A stretch of 64,000 nt of DNA, from positions 124,001 through 188,000 of the forward strand of contig JAFTXG010000020.1 of assembly GCA_017461725.1 (NCBI GenBank), given 5' to 3'. The notes under the pieces were generated by a model that saw nothing but the letters and a program-made list of their open reading frames with translations, searched no databases and was not told the origin of the DNA. Source of the stretch: Lachnospiraceae bacterium. GTDB taxonomy: Bacteria; Bacillota; Clostridia; Lachnospirales; Lachnospiraceae. The position numbers were made by a program, and so were the translations under genes. Of the stretch, positions 42,295 through 50,522 are shown one piece after another (the stretch's first letter is position 1; the number at the start of each line of letters is the position of its first letter).

Positions 42295-42861
42295 TTATTG
42301 AATCAATCCCATCCGAACAAACGGTTTGACCAGCAGCCACAATCTGCCCTCGATTTGCGAGAACGAAACATTTCCCACGTTCGAGAAACGGCTGTCCTCA
42401 CTGCTGGCGCGATTATCACCCAGCACAAAATACTCTCCGGCCCCCAACAAGACTGGCTCCGATGCCTCGCCGGACACCGCCGCCTGATACAGTGCATTCT
42501 CTGCATCGGGACAGCTGCCATTGATCAGCACCAGTCCATCCACGATCTGAACTGTCTCCCCCGGAAGTCCGATGATCCGTTTCACATAGTGATTTTCCAT
42601 ACCATTATTTTCCACGGTAAAACTCACCACATCAAAACGCTCCGGCTCAGAAAAAGTATAACACAATTCATCCAGAAGTACAACGTCATTTGATTCCAAT
42701 ACCGGCTTCATGGAACTGCCGTTCATCGTCACTTTATCCCCATAAAAATGAATCGCCAGCACAGCAAGAATCAACGCCATGACAATATCCACGATCCAGT
42801 TGACCGCGCTTCTCAACACCTTATGGACCCTTGAAATCTCCTCATTGCGATACAGCTCCAT
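42295..42861 (-). CDS. lepB: signal peptidase I (second copy)
   Basis: The 188-residue paralogue has a transmembrane segment at about 22-40, catalytic Ser50 (NGSSMKPVL), Lys94 (HYVKRIIGLPGE) and GDNRASSEDSR. It is clearly diverged from the copy at 40691-41275, so the two may differ in substrate preference or expression. The ATG at 42861 follows GGGAGG. It lies directly after rplS and its terminator. Confidence 0.95.
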   Translation of the reverse strand: MELYRNEEISRVHKVLRSAVNWIVDIVMALILAVLAIHFYGDKVTMNGSSMKPVLESNDVVLLDELCYTFSEPERFDVVSFTVENNGMENHYVKRIIGLPGETVQIVDGLVLINGSCPDAENALYQAAVSGEASEPVLLGAGEYFVLGDNRASSEDSRFSNVGNVSFSQIEGRLWLLVKPFVRMGLIQ

Positions 42862-42938
42862 CAAATCCCTCCCCCGTCAACTCACACCTCTGATCGGAAC
42901 AAATCTCTGTCCGGCTTTAAAGAACTTTACCATAAATC

Positions 42939-42973
42939 GAAAAAACGCGGGTACCGTTTCTAACAGCACCCGC
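42939..42973 (-). terminator. intrinsic terminator after rplS
   Basis: An 11-bp stem with two G-U pairs (42947-42957 with 42963-42973) and a T-run on the minus strand lie about 20 bases after the rplS stop codon. Confidence 0.88.
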
Positions 42974-42991
42974 ACCTTCTCTCGCAATTCA

Positions 42992-43339
42992 TTACCGAAC
43001 CAGCTCTTTAACCTTAGCTTTCTTACCAACACGGTCTCTCAGGTAGTTCAGCTTAGCTCTTCTTACCTTACCCAATCTAACAACCTCAACCTTCTCAACA
43101 AAGGGAGAATGTACAGGCCAGGTCTTCTCAACGCCTACGCCGTTGGAGTTCTTTCTTACGGTAAAGGTCTCTCTAGCGCCGGTACCCTGTCTCTTCAGAA
43201 CAGTACCCTCGAAAATCTGGATACGCTCACGGTTACCCTCTTTGATCTTGTTGTGTACTCTTACGGTATCACCAACGTGGAATACAGCTACGTTTTCCTT
43301 CAGCTGAGCATCCTCAATCTGCTTGATAATGTTGTTCAT
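42992..43339 (-). CDS. rplS: 50S ribosomal protein L19
   Basis: The 115-residue protein starts [45 protein letters not shown] and ends [23 protein letters not shown], typical of L19 at the subunit interface. The ATG at 43339 follows AAGGAGG. It has its own consensus promoter, a short leader and a terminator, so it is separately transcribed although trmD is only about 1.4 kb upstream. Confidence 0.98.
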   Translation of the reverse strand: MNNIIKQIEDAQLKENVAVFHVGDTVRVHNKIKEGNRERIQIFEGTVLKRQGTGARETFTVRKNSNGVGVEKTWPVHSPFVEKVEVVRLGKVRRAKLNYLRDRVGKKAKVKELVR

Positions 43340-43341
43340 GT

Positions 43342-43449
43342 CTGTGACCTCCTTAGATAATATTTTGATGTTCTTAATACCTATCGTAACAGAGGACCAT
43401 CTTTTCTTCACAGCCTTTTAACTATAGCACAGGGAGCACCGCTTGTCAA
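43342..43449 (-). promoter_or_regulatory. rplS promoter and possible autoregulatory leader
   Basis: The promoter has TTGACA (43444-43449), 17 bases and TATAGT (43421-43426). In the 75-base leader CTGTGA (43408-43413) can pair with TCACAG (43342-43347), which lies between the ribosome site and the start codon. Pairing would block initiation. This matches the idea of an L19 leader, but I cannot confirm the known family. Confidence 0.6.
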
Positions 43450-43463
43450 CAACTTTTTGAAGA

Positions 43464-43617
43464 GATTACAATGGCCGTAGGTATCCACGAAAACACGCTC
43501 CCACTCCGTTCATCCTCGCAGCGGATACTAAACTCTCCCGTCGCCTCACGGCTCGGGCTCGTTAAGTACCGGCGGGCTGAAAGGGTTTTCTTTGAATTAC
43601 CTACGGCGCTTGTAATC
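43464..43617. repeat. 154-bp element G with 20-bp terminal inverted repeats
   Basis: The left end 43464-43483 and the reverse complement of the right end 43598-43617 agree at 18 of 20 positions (GATTACAA..GCCGTAGGTA). Further inward GAAAAC/GTTTTC also pair. The interior is GC-rich and carries no convincing gene. Clear target-site duplication is not seen. It could be a MITE-like element or a structured RNA. It lies between the isomerase gene and the rplS promoter; nothing else is visible in 43618-43705. Confidence 0.75.
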
Positions 43618-43705
43618 GGCTGCAAAATGGCAGGTTGACAAGTCAGTGCTCCGAAAGCCCCAACTAATATAAATTTCTCTGTCAATGAAAACCAATATAT
43701 GCAGC

Positions 43706-44593
43706 TTACGCGTAGATCAGTTCCTGCAGTTTTTTAGCAATGGATGCAGTGAAGCGTACCGCCTCATCCTTCAAATCATCCGGCAATCGTCCGGTAATGG
43801 ACAACTCCAGATCGATAACGCCGGGGAAGTCGATCTCCTTTAACACCGGCATCACTTCCTCCCAGCGGATGTTTCCACGGAAAGGAATGAAATGGTCATC
43901 GATGACGCCCAGATTATCGTCCACATGGACACACTTCAGTCTGCTGCCCAACATGCGGATACCCTCGGGATGACGATTCGGGATGGCTGTGTTTCCGTGA
44001 CCAAAATCCCAGCAGACACCCACATGGTCGCTGCCGTAGCTGTCCACAAGGGCAATCATCTCTTCAGGAAGCGATCCGAAACGGTGCACTGCTGTTTTCG
44101 ACTGCACCATATTTTCAAAAGCAACACCGATGCCCAGCTTTGCGGCATAATCCACGATGGGATCAAAATGCCGGTGATTTTTCTTTAACTGCACCTCGAT
44201 GTTCTCGGGATCCTCGGCATCATTGATGGCATGGATGATCGCCCACTTTGCACCGATGCGAGCAGTGACATCCAGCGAACGATAAACCATATCCCAGTAA
44301 TACTTTTCCTTCTCTGCGTCGTCATAAGCCTCAATGAATCCGGCACGGAAAGGGGGGTGCGTCTGATAAAAGGTAACGCCCTGACGATCTCTCTCCTCAA
44401 TGATCGCGTCAACTCTGGCCTCCCAATCATCCTCGGCCAGCTCATTTCCCTCATGGCGATCCAGAGAGCACATATTCAGATCCAGAATATCAAAGCCGGC
44501 TGCTTTACAGCGGCGGATAGACTCTGTATAGGAAATCTGGGAACCGTCACGGCGGTGATTAAACGCAGTAGTCATGGTACAAATATCAATCAT
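43706..44593 (-). CDS. sugar phosphate isomerase/epimerase-family TIM-barrel protein (second)
   Basis: The 295-residue protein has the xylose-isomerase-like barrel pattern: FYQTHPPFRAG, VAFENMVQ (metal Glu), VGVCWDFGHGN, CVHVDDNLGVIDDHFIPFRG and a terminal Glu in VIDLELSITG. It would bind a divalent metal and isomerise or epimerise a sugar-type substrate. It differs clearly from the copy at 10686-11552. Its placement between trmD and rplS is unusual for this ribosomal neighbourhood and suggests insertion. Substrate unknown. Confidence 0.82.
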   Translation of the reverse strand: MIDICTMTTAFNHRRDGSQISYTESIRRCKAAGFDILDLNMCSLDRHEGNELAEDDWEARVDAIIEERDRQGVTFYQTHPPFRAGFIEAYDDAEKEKYYWDMVYRSLDVTARIGAKWAIIHAINDAEDPENIEVQLKKNHRHFDPIVDYAAKLGIGVAFENMVQSKTAVHRFGSLPEEMIALVDSYGSDHVGVCWDFGHGNTAIPNRHPEGIRMLGSRLKCVHVDDNLGVIDDHFIPFRGNIRWEEVMPVLKEIDFPGVIDLELSITGRLPDDLKDEAVRFTASIAKKLQELIYA

Positions 44594-44728
44594 ATCAATC
44601 CCTCTCTTCCTCGTGAAAGCCGGATCAAACCAGCGTTCATATTATATTATGACAATAAATTAACAGATTTTTAGTCAAAATGCAATCCCAAATCATACAT
44701 CCGCAATTTTTGCGGCACAGCCTTCCGG

Positions 44729-45526
44729 TCACCCTTTACACAGTAATGACTCGCTATTCCCATTCTCAGTCTCTGCAGAAATCTCTTCGATTTCCTTTGC
44801 CCGTCTCAGCTGCTCCAGATATTTCTTCTCTTTCTTAGACAGATTCGCACCCTCCAGCAGATCCGGCCTCCACTTCAACGTCCGCTCAATGGATTTTTCC
44901 CGACGCCATTTCTCGATGTTGGCATGATGTCCTGAGCGCAGCACCTCGGGGACAGTCTTTCCCATGAACTCCTCCGGTCTGGTGTACTGGGGATACTCCA
45001 GAAGATTATCATGGAATGTCTCAAACTCAGCCGAAACATCATTGTTCAGAACACCGGGAACCAAGCGTGAAATGCAGTCGATCATCATCATGGCCGGCAG
45101 CTCGCCGCCGGTCAGCACATAATCTCCCGCCGACAGCTGGTCGGTGACGATCATCTCCAGTACACGCTCATCGATGCCCTCGTAGTGGCCGCAGAGAAAT
45201 ACCAGATCCTCCTCCTGCGCCAGTTCCTCGGCAATCTGCTGGTTGAAGGTCCTTCCCTGGGGCGTCATGTAGATCACTCTGGGCTTTTTCTCCAGCCTGT
45301 CCGCCAGATCCTTCCAGGCGCGATAAACAGGCCCCGGCTGCATCACCATGCCGGCGCCACCGCCGTAAGGATAATCGTCCACGCGATTGTGCTTATTTTC
45401 TGCGTAATCCCGGATGTCGATGGCCTCGATGGACAGCAGTCCCGCATTCATGGCTCTGCCGATAATACTGGTGGAGAGACCATTCATCACCATCTCCGGA
45501 AATAACGTCAACACATGAAAATTCAT
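44729..45526 (-). CDS. trmD: tRNA (guanine(37)-N1)-methyltransferase
   Basis: The 265-residue protein has TrmD knot motifs MNFHVLTLFPEMV, VDDYPYGGGAGMVMQPGPV, LCGHYEGIDERV and LTGGELPAMMMID, and the anticodon-side Asp in SAEFETFHDNLLEYPQYTRP. It methylates G37 of tRNAs using S-adenosylmethionine and prevents frameshifts. The C-terminus is about 20 residues longer than usual. It follows rimM after a 102-base gap. Confidence 0.97.
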   Translation of the reverse strand: MNFHVLTLFPEMVMNGLSTSIIGRAMNAGLLSIEAIDIRDYAENKHNRVDDYPYGGGAGMVMQPGPVYRAWKDLADRLEKKPRVIYMTPQGRTFNQQIAEELAQEEDLVFLCGHYEGIDERVLEMIVTDQLSAGDYVLTGGELPAMMMIDCISRLVPGVLNNDVSAEFETFHDNLLEYPQYTRPEEFMGKTVPEVLRSGHHANIEKWRREKSIERTLKWRPDLLEGANLSKKEKKYLEQLRRAKEIEEISAETENGNSESLLCKG

Positions 45527-45628
45527 AGAAATCTAATCCTCTCAATCTCAGCAATCCATTCTGCAGCAACGCACAATGGAATACCAACACTCAGTCTCAC
45601 AGACAACTGTCGTCAGTCAAACCTCCGA

Positions 45629-46138
45629 TCAATCCAGAAGACCCGGCATGATATGAGCCGTCACCCTGTTTTCCTCCAGGCTCACATCCAGAATACACTC
45701 ATCAATGACAGGAAGCAGGATCTCCTTGCCTTCCCTTGTGGTCACCACATAGACGTCATTGGCACCGGTCTGAAGCACATCCTTCAGCACACCCAGCTTT
45801 TTGCCCTCGTCGGTAATGACGTCCATGCCCAGAAGATCGGCAATATAATACTCGTTTTCCTCCAACGGCACCGCATCCTCTCTGGTGACCATCAGATCAC
45901 AGCCCTTGTACATCTCGATGTCATTGATATTATCGTAACCCTTGAACTTCAGGATCGCAAACTGCTTAAAAAACTTTACGCCCGTCACTTCCAGGGGAAT
46001 CTGTCCTCGTTTGGTGATCAGGATAACCTTTTTCAAATAAAGAAAACGCTCCTGACTGTCCGTGGTGGGAAATACTTTCACCTCACCGTGCACTCCGTGA
46101 GTGGAGGCGATCACGCCTACGCGAAGCATCTGTTCCAT
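45629..46138 (-). CDS. rimM: ribosome maturation factor RimM
   Basis: The 170-residue protein begins MEQMLRVGVIASTHGVHGEVKVFPTTD, the RimM N-terminus, with a PRC-barrel C-terminal half (YYIADLLGMDVITDEGKKLGVLKDVLQTGANDVYVV). It binds S19 and aids assembly of the 30S head. The open frame runs 61 codons further upstream through a structured repeat element, but the ATG at 46138 has GGAG at correct spacing and fits family length. Confidence 0.95.
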   Translation of the reverse strand: MEQMLRVGVIASTHGVHGEVKVFPTTDSQERFLYLKKVILITKRGQIPLEVTGVKFFKQFAILKFKGYDNINDIEMYKGCDLMVTREDAVPLEENEYYIADLLGMDVITDEGKKLGVLKDVLQTGANDVYVVTTREGKEILLPVIDECILDVSLEENRVTAHIMPGLLD

Positions 46139-46179
46139 ATGTTTCTCCATTCCGCCGCACTCTTCGCGGCATGCTTCAT

Positions 46180-46407
46180 GTATGAAAACTGATTGCTCCG
46201 CGCTTCGCACTCCCGCAATCACCACCGTCATTCGCATATCGTCCTGCTCGTTTTCTCGCACGACTTTTATGCTCATATCGGTTAACCCGTCCGATGCCCA
46301 TGATTCGGTGCATGTAAACATGCCCTCATCACGGGTCTACGTTTCACTTCGGTCGTTGCTAAACGAGTGCCACCGGCACTCAGCAACGTCGTCCGGAGTT
46401 TTCATAC
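46180..46407 (-). repeat. structured intergenic element, long copy C (khpA-rimM)
   Basis: A 228-base block is closed by an 11-bp perfect terminal stem, GTATGAAAACT with AGTTTTCATAC. Inside are hairpins CGTTGCT/AGCAACG plus GAGTGCC/GGCACTC (14 bp in all) and GCATGT/ACATGC, and the pair ACCCGT/ACGGGT. The 3' end reads CGGAGCAATCAGTTTTC, the motif shared with the other copies. It fills most of the 325-base gap 46139-46463. An open frame crosses it in frame with rimM. Confidence 0.75.
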
Positions 46408-46463
46408 GAAAAAGAGATTTCCACAGTATTTATTTTACAAAAAACTGCAGAAATCTCCATCCA

Positions 46464-46691
46464 TTACTGAATCTTCAAATCAACCTTCTTCTCTTCTCTG
46501 GAAGCGGCTGCTTTTACTACACTGCGGATCGCCTTAGCGATGCGACCCTGCTTTCCGATAACCTTGCCCATATCGGAGGGCGCTACCGACAGCTCCATGA
46601 CAACCTCGTCACCGTCAACTGTCTCGGTAACTACCACATCGTCCGGATTTTCCACCAGAGCCTTGGCAATTACTTCAACTAACTCTTTCAT
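46464..46691 (-). CDS. khpA: KH-domain RNA-binding protein KhpA (YlqC)
   Basis: The 75-residue protein is almost entirely one KH domain with the GxxG loop GKQGRIAKAIRSVVKAAA. KhpA proteins bind RNA, often with KhpB/Jag, and affect cell growth and division. It lies 20 bases after rpsP, the conserved position between rpsP and rimM. Confidence 0.94.
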   Translation of the reverse strand: MKELVEVIAKALVENPDDVVVTETVDGDEVVMELSVAPSDMGKVIGKQGRIAKAIRSVVKAAASREEKKVDLKIQ

Positions 46692-46711
46692 ACGCTGCCT
46701 CCTGTGGGGAA

Positions 46712-46957
46712 TTATTTCTCGATTCCTGCAACCTTCAGAAGCTTAGCAACCGTCTCGGTAGGCTGTGCGCCGGTGGACAGCCACTTCTTTGCCTTCTCCT
46801 CATCGATCTTAACTACGCTGGGGTTCTGGTTAGGATCATAGTATCCGATCTCCTCGATGAATCTTCCATCTCTGGGGGAGCGGGAATCTGCAACTACTAC
46901 TCTGTAGAAAGGAGCCTTCTTCTGACCCATTCTCTTCAATCTCATCTTTACTGCCAT
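46712..46957 (-). CDS. rpsP: 30S ribosomal protein S16
   Basis: The 81-residue protein starts [42 protein letters not shown], typical of S16. It binds 16S rRNA in the body of the small subunit. GGAGG precedes the ATG. It lies 59 bases after ffh, as in most Firmicutes. Confidence 0.98.
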   Translation of the reverse strand: MAVKMRLKRMGQKKAPFYRVVVADSRSPRDGRFIEEIGYYDPNQNPSVVKIDEEKAKKWLSTGAQPTETVAKLLKVAGIEK

Positions 46958-47016
46958 GGTTAATTTCCTCCTTGGGGATTTATTTTTTCTTCATCTATGA
47001 TTATCAGGTACTTATC

Positions 47017-48363
47017 TTAGAAAGGGAACCGGAATCCGCCCAGACCGCCTTTTCTGCGGCCTCCCTTGCCGGACATCATGCCTGACATCTGCTTCATCAT
47101 TTTTTTGCTCTGCTCAAACTGGTTGAGCAGACGATTCACATCAGCCACCTCGACGCCTGCACCCTTGGCAATACGGCGCTTGCGGGATGGATTGATGCAC
47201 TTGGGGTTTGCCCGCTCTGCGGGCGTCATGGAAAGGATGATGGCCTTGGGTTTGTTCATGGCCTTCTCATCGATCTCCACATTTTTCAGCTTATTTCCCA
47301 TGCCGGGAATCATGCCCATGATATCCTGAAGGCTGCCCATCTTGTTCATCTGGTCAAACTGCTCCAGCATATCGTTGAAGTCAAACTCAGCTTTTTTGAA
47401 CTTCTTCGCCAGCTTGTCAGCCTGCTCCTCGGTGTAGGACGCCTCCGCCTTCTCGATGAGGCTTAAGATATCGCCCATACCCAGGATACGGGAAGCCATA
47501 CGGTCAGGATAAAACTGCTCGATGTCGGTCAGCTTCTCGCCGATACCGGAGTAAATGATCGGCTTTCCGGTCACGGAACGGATGGAAAGCGCTGCACCGC
47601 CTCGGGTGTCGGAGTCCAGCTTGGTCAGGATCACACCGTCAATGCCGATGCGCTCGTTGAAGCTGCTGGCTGCGTTTACCGCATCCTGTCCGGTCATGGC
47701 ATCCACGACCAGCAGGGTCTGATCGATCTTCACCGCTGCCTTGATGGCTACCAGCTCATCCATCAGCGCCTCGTCGATGTGCTGACGGCCGGCGGTATCG
47801 ATGATGACCAAGTCATTTCCGTACTTGGACGCATGCTCAATGGCTGCCTTCGCAATGTCAACGGGACTGTGCTTATCTCCCATGGTGAACACAGGAACGC
47901 CCACCTTACCTCCGTTGATCTGCAGCTGTTCGATCGCCGCGGGACGATAGATGTCCGCCGCTACCAACAGCGGTCTGCGGTTGTGCTTTTTCAGCTCACC
48001 CGCCAGCTTTGCGGTCATGGTCGTCTTACCGGCACCGTTCAGACCTACCATCATCAGGACGTTCATGCCCGAATGAAGGGGAAGTCTCACGGGCTCGCTG
48101 CCCATCAGCTTGACCATCTCCTCGTTAACGATCTTGATGACCATCTGTCCGGGCGTCAGGCTGTTCATCACATCCTGTCCGACTGCACGCTCCTCAACCG
48201 CCTTGACAAACTGCTTAACCACGCGGAAGTTTACGTCGGCTTCCAACAGTGCCATCTTGACCTCGCGAAGCGCTGCCTTAACGTCAGCCTCGGTCAAGCG
48301 GCCCTTGTTTTTCAGGCCCTTAAAAATATTTTGCAATTTTTCAGAAATGCCTTCAAATGCCAC
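47017..48363 (-). CDS. ffh: signal recognition particle protein
   Basis: The 448-residue protein has the N and G domains (MVGLNGAGKTTMTAKLA, DTAGRQHIDEALM, TKLDSDTRGGAALS) and the Met-rich M domain ending GKGGRRKGGLGGFRFPF. It binds SRP RNA and signal sequences and targets ribosomes to FtsY. It follows ylxM after 84 bases that contain short element D. Confidence 0.98.
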   Translation of the reverse strand: MAFEGISEKLQNIFKGLKNKGRLTEADVKAALREVKMALLEADVNFRVVKQFVKAVEERAVGQDVMNSLTPGQMVIKIVNEEMVKLMGSEPVRLPLHSGMNVLMMVGLNGAGKTTMTAKLAGELKKHNRRPLLVAADIYRPAAIEQLQINGGKVGVPVFTMGDKHSPVDIAKAAIEHASKYGNDLVIIDTAGRQHIDEALMDELVAIKAAVKIDQTLLVVDAMTGQDAVNAASSFNERIGIDGVILTKLDSDTRGGAALSIRSVTGKPIIYSGIGEKLTDIEQFYPDRMASRILGMGDILSLIEKAEASYTEEQADKLAKKFKKAEFDFNDMLEQFDQMNKMGSLQDIMGMIPGMGNKLKNVEIDEKAMNKPKAIILSMTPAERANPKCINPSRKRRIAKGAGVEVADVNRLLNQFEQSKKMMKQMSGMMSGKGGRRKGGLGGFRFPF

Positions 48364-48403
48364 GAACTGTCCTCCCCCGTGATGTTGATCAATGATAATG
48401 TTC

Positions 48404-48444
48404 GAAAGCTGATTGCTTTGTGCGATGCGCCGTCTGGGGCTTTC
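48404..48444 (-). repeat. structured intergenic element, short copy D (ylxM-ffh)
   Basis: On the minus strand a perfect 6-bp stem, GAAAGC with GCTTTC, encloses about 29 bases whose 3' end reads AAAGCAATCA, the shared family motif. It begins three bases after the ylxM stop codon. Confidence 0.55.
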
Positions 48445-48447
48445 TCG

Positions 48448-48798
48448 CTAAAGCTCGGTGATAATCTCTGAAGCGATCCGCTCGATCTCTCCCGCCAGAC
48501 TCAGATCCTCCGTCTCACTGCACTTGCGCGCCAGCTCGTGTATCTGCTCTGCCTTCTGCCTGGTCGCCAGAAACTTCTCCACCAGATGAAGCTTATCCTC
48601 GTAATCCGCGAGCTGCTTACCGCAGCGCTTGATCATATCGTGGACGCCCTGTCTGGAAATGCCTCGCTCCTCGGCCACCTCGCTGAGGGATAAATCATTG
48701 AACACCACATCCTCATAGATCTGTCTCTGGTGTGCCGTCAACAGTTCACCGTAAAAATCATATAATAATGTCTGCTCAACAATCTTCTCCATGTTCAT
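48448..48798 (-). CDS. ylxM: YlxM-family HTH protein
   Basis: The 116-residue helical protein has the sigma-70 region 4-like helix-turn-helix LLTAHQRQIYEDVVFNDLSLSEVAEERGISRQGVHDMIKRC. The gene is always next to ffh in Firmicutes and the protein is thought to influence SRP. GTG at 48801 and ATG at 48798 are both possible starts; the ribosome site is weak. Confidence 0.92.
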   Translation of the reverse strand: MNMEKIVEQTLLYDFYGELLTAHQRQIYEDVVFNDLSLSEVAEERGISRQGVHDMIKRCGKQLADYEDKLHLVEKFLATRQKAEQIHELARKCSETEDLSLAGEIERIASEIITEL

Positions 48799-48819
48799 CA
48801 CCGTATGATACTATACACA

Positions 48820-48867
48820 AAAATACGCAGGATGTCAAGCATTTTTACTTGACATCCTGCGTATTTT
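48820..48867 (-). terminator. perfect 20-bp intrinsic terminator after glgA
   Basis: A perfect 20-bp stem (48820-48839 with 48848-48867) with an 8-base loop is followed by T residues on the minus strand, 31 bases after the glgA stop codon. The unusually long stem lies right before ylxM. Confidence 0.9.
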
Positions 48868-48897
48868 CTAAAAAACATTATACAAACGTTTATATGA

Positions 48898-50343
48898 TCA
48901 ATCCTCCAGCAGCTCCCGATACAGCTCCTCGTACTCTCTCGCGGAGCGGTTCCAGGAGAAGTCTGCCTGCATCGCAAACTCGGCGATACGGTTCCAGTCA
49001 CGCTTTTTATCATAGTAAATATACTCTGCGTAACGGATAGTATTCAACAGCTCCTCAGCATTATAATTTGCGAAGGAGAATCCGGTGCCGTAGTGCTCGT
49101 ACTCATTGTACGCGTCAACGGTATCGAACAGACCTCCGGTCTCGCGGACGATCGGCACTGTACCATAACGCAGGCTCATGAGCTGACTGAGACCGCAGGG
49201 CTCGAAACGACTGGGCATCAGAAATGCGTCACACGCCGCGTAGATCTCGTGGGACATGGCCTCGTTGTAACGGATATTTGCGGAAATCTTCTCCGGATAT
49301 TTCTCCGCATAGTAGCGGAACATCTTCTCATATCTCTCCTCACCGGTACCCAGAACAACCAACTGAATCTCGTCCTGACAAATCTGCTCCATTACCGCGT
49401 CGATCAGATCAAATCCCTTCTGGTCAGTCAGACGGGACACGATACCGATCATCATGATCTTGGAGTCCACCTTCAGGCCAAGCTGCTCCTGCAGCGCGGT
49501 CTTATTGTACTTTTTCAGCTTACGGAAATTGTCCACATTGTAGTTTCTGGGGATCAGCGGATCATTCTCCGGATCGTACACGCGGTAGTCCAGACCGTTC
49601 ACGATGCCCACCAGATCATTGCTTCTGGCCTGCATCAGACCGTGGAGACCCTCGCCGTACTCAGGAGTCTTAATCTCCTCCACGTAGGTCTTGCTGACGG
49701 TGGTGATGCGGTCAGCGTAAACCAGACCACCCTTGAACATATTTCCGTTTCCATAAGCCTCCATCTTATCGGAGGTAAAATAGTAATCAGACAGCATGGA
49801 GATCGCCTTGATGGTATCCACGCTCCAGATACCCTGGAACTTCAGATTATGAATCGTCACCACGGTCTTAATGCCGCGGAAAAACTCGCTGCCGGCAAAT
49901 CTGTCTTTCAGATATACGGGGATCAGACCGGTCTGCCAGTCGTGGCAGTGGATGATGTCGGGTCGGAACTCAACCACAGGCAGGATAGACAGCGCCGCGT
50001 TACAGAAGAACGCGAACTTCTCCAGATCATAGTAGGCGTCGGTGTAGGGCGCCTTTCCGGAATAATAGTCCTCATTATCAACAAAATAATAATGGATGCC
50101 CTCGTGAACCAGCTCCATGATGCCCACATAGCGGTCACGTCCCATGTAAGGCATATAGAAATGGGTCACATAGCGCATCTGGCTGGTGAACTTCTCCGGG
50201 ATACAAGTATATTTAGGCAGTACAACTCTCACGTCAAACTCGTCGTCATTAAAATAAGCGGGCAGGGAACCTACAACGTCTGCAAGACCGCCTGTCTTTA
50301 CAAAAGGCACACACTCTGATGCTGCAAACAAAATCTTCTTCAT
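48898..50343 (-). CDS. glgA: glycogen synthase (ADP-glucose type)
   Basis: The 481-residue GT5 enzyme starts MKKILFAASECVPFVKTGGLADVVGSLPAYF, with the KTGGL motif binding ADP, DWQTGLIPVYL, and the C-terminal domain block PSRFEPCGLSQLMSLRYGTVPIVRETGGLFDTV. It extends alpha-1,4-glucan from ADP-glucose. No other glg genes are nearby. The ATG at 50343 follows GGGAGG; a TATAAT box at 50377-50382 marks a likely promoter. Confidence 0.96.
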   Translation of the reverse strand: MKKILFAASECVPFVKTGGLADVVGSLPAYFNDDEFDVRVVLPKYTCIPEKFTSQMRYVTHFYMPYMGRDRYVGIMELVHEGIHYYFVDNEDYYSGKAPYTDAYYDLEKFAFFCNAALSILPVVEFRPDIIHCHDWQTGLIPVYLKDRFAGSEFFRGIKTVVTIHNLKFQGIWSVDTIKAISMLSDYYFTSDKMEAYGNGNMFKGGLVYADRITTVSKTYVEEIKTPEYGEGLHGLMQARSNDLVGIVNGLDYRVYDPENDPLIPRNYNVDNFRKLKKYNKTALQEQLGLKVDSKIMMIGIVSRLTDQKGFDLIDAVMEQICQDEIQLVVLGTGEERYEKMFRYYAEKYPEKISANIRYNEAMSHEIYAACDAFLMPSRFEPCGLSQLMSLRYGTVPIVRETGGLFDTVDAYNEYEHYGTGFSFANYNAEELLNTIRYAEYIYYDKKRDWNRIAEFAMQADFSWNRSAREYEELYRELLED

Positions 50344-50491
50344 CGAAGAACCTCCCAAAAATCGAATTTCATTCCTATTATAACCGAATTATCCAGAAAA
50401 AGGAATACCTTTTTTGTACAGATTTCAACATATTTTTGAGATTCTACGAAACTGTACGAAATTTTTGTGCTTTTCTCCCATAAAATTGTAC

Positions 50492-50522
50492 AGAGCGAAC
50501 TGGCCTCAGGCCAGTTCGCTCT
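50492..50522 (-). terminator. perfect 14-bp hairpin whose loop is the permease stop codon
   Basis: Positions 50492-50505 pair perfectly with 50509-50522, and the 3-base loop is exactly the TGA stop codon of the FtsX-type permease (50506-50508). The last four sense codons of the gene form the left arm. Only a modest T-run (ATTTTAT) follows on the minus strand. Confidence 0.7.

Noticed and set aside
43446-43685. 79-codon open frame across element G
   Set aside because: No ribosome site or recognisable domain, and it spans the inverted repeats of the element and part of the rplS promoter.
44701-44715. Small hairpin CCGCAA-TTT-TTGCGG after trmD as terminator
   Set aside because: Only six base pairs and no T-run on the minus strand; not strong enough to call.
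50411-50465. Inverted GTACAG-TTTC sequences upstream of glgA as an operator
   Set aside because: The arms are 25 bases apart and one has an extra base; AT-rich context makes chance similarity likely.
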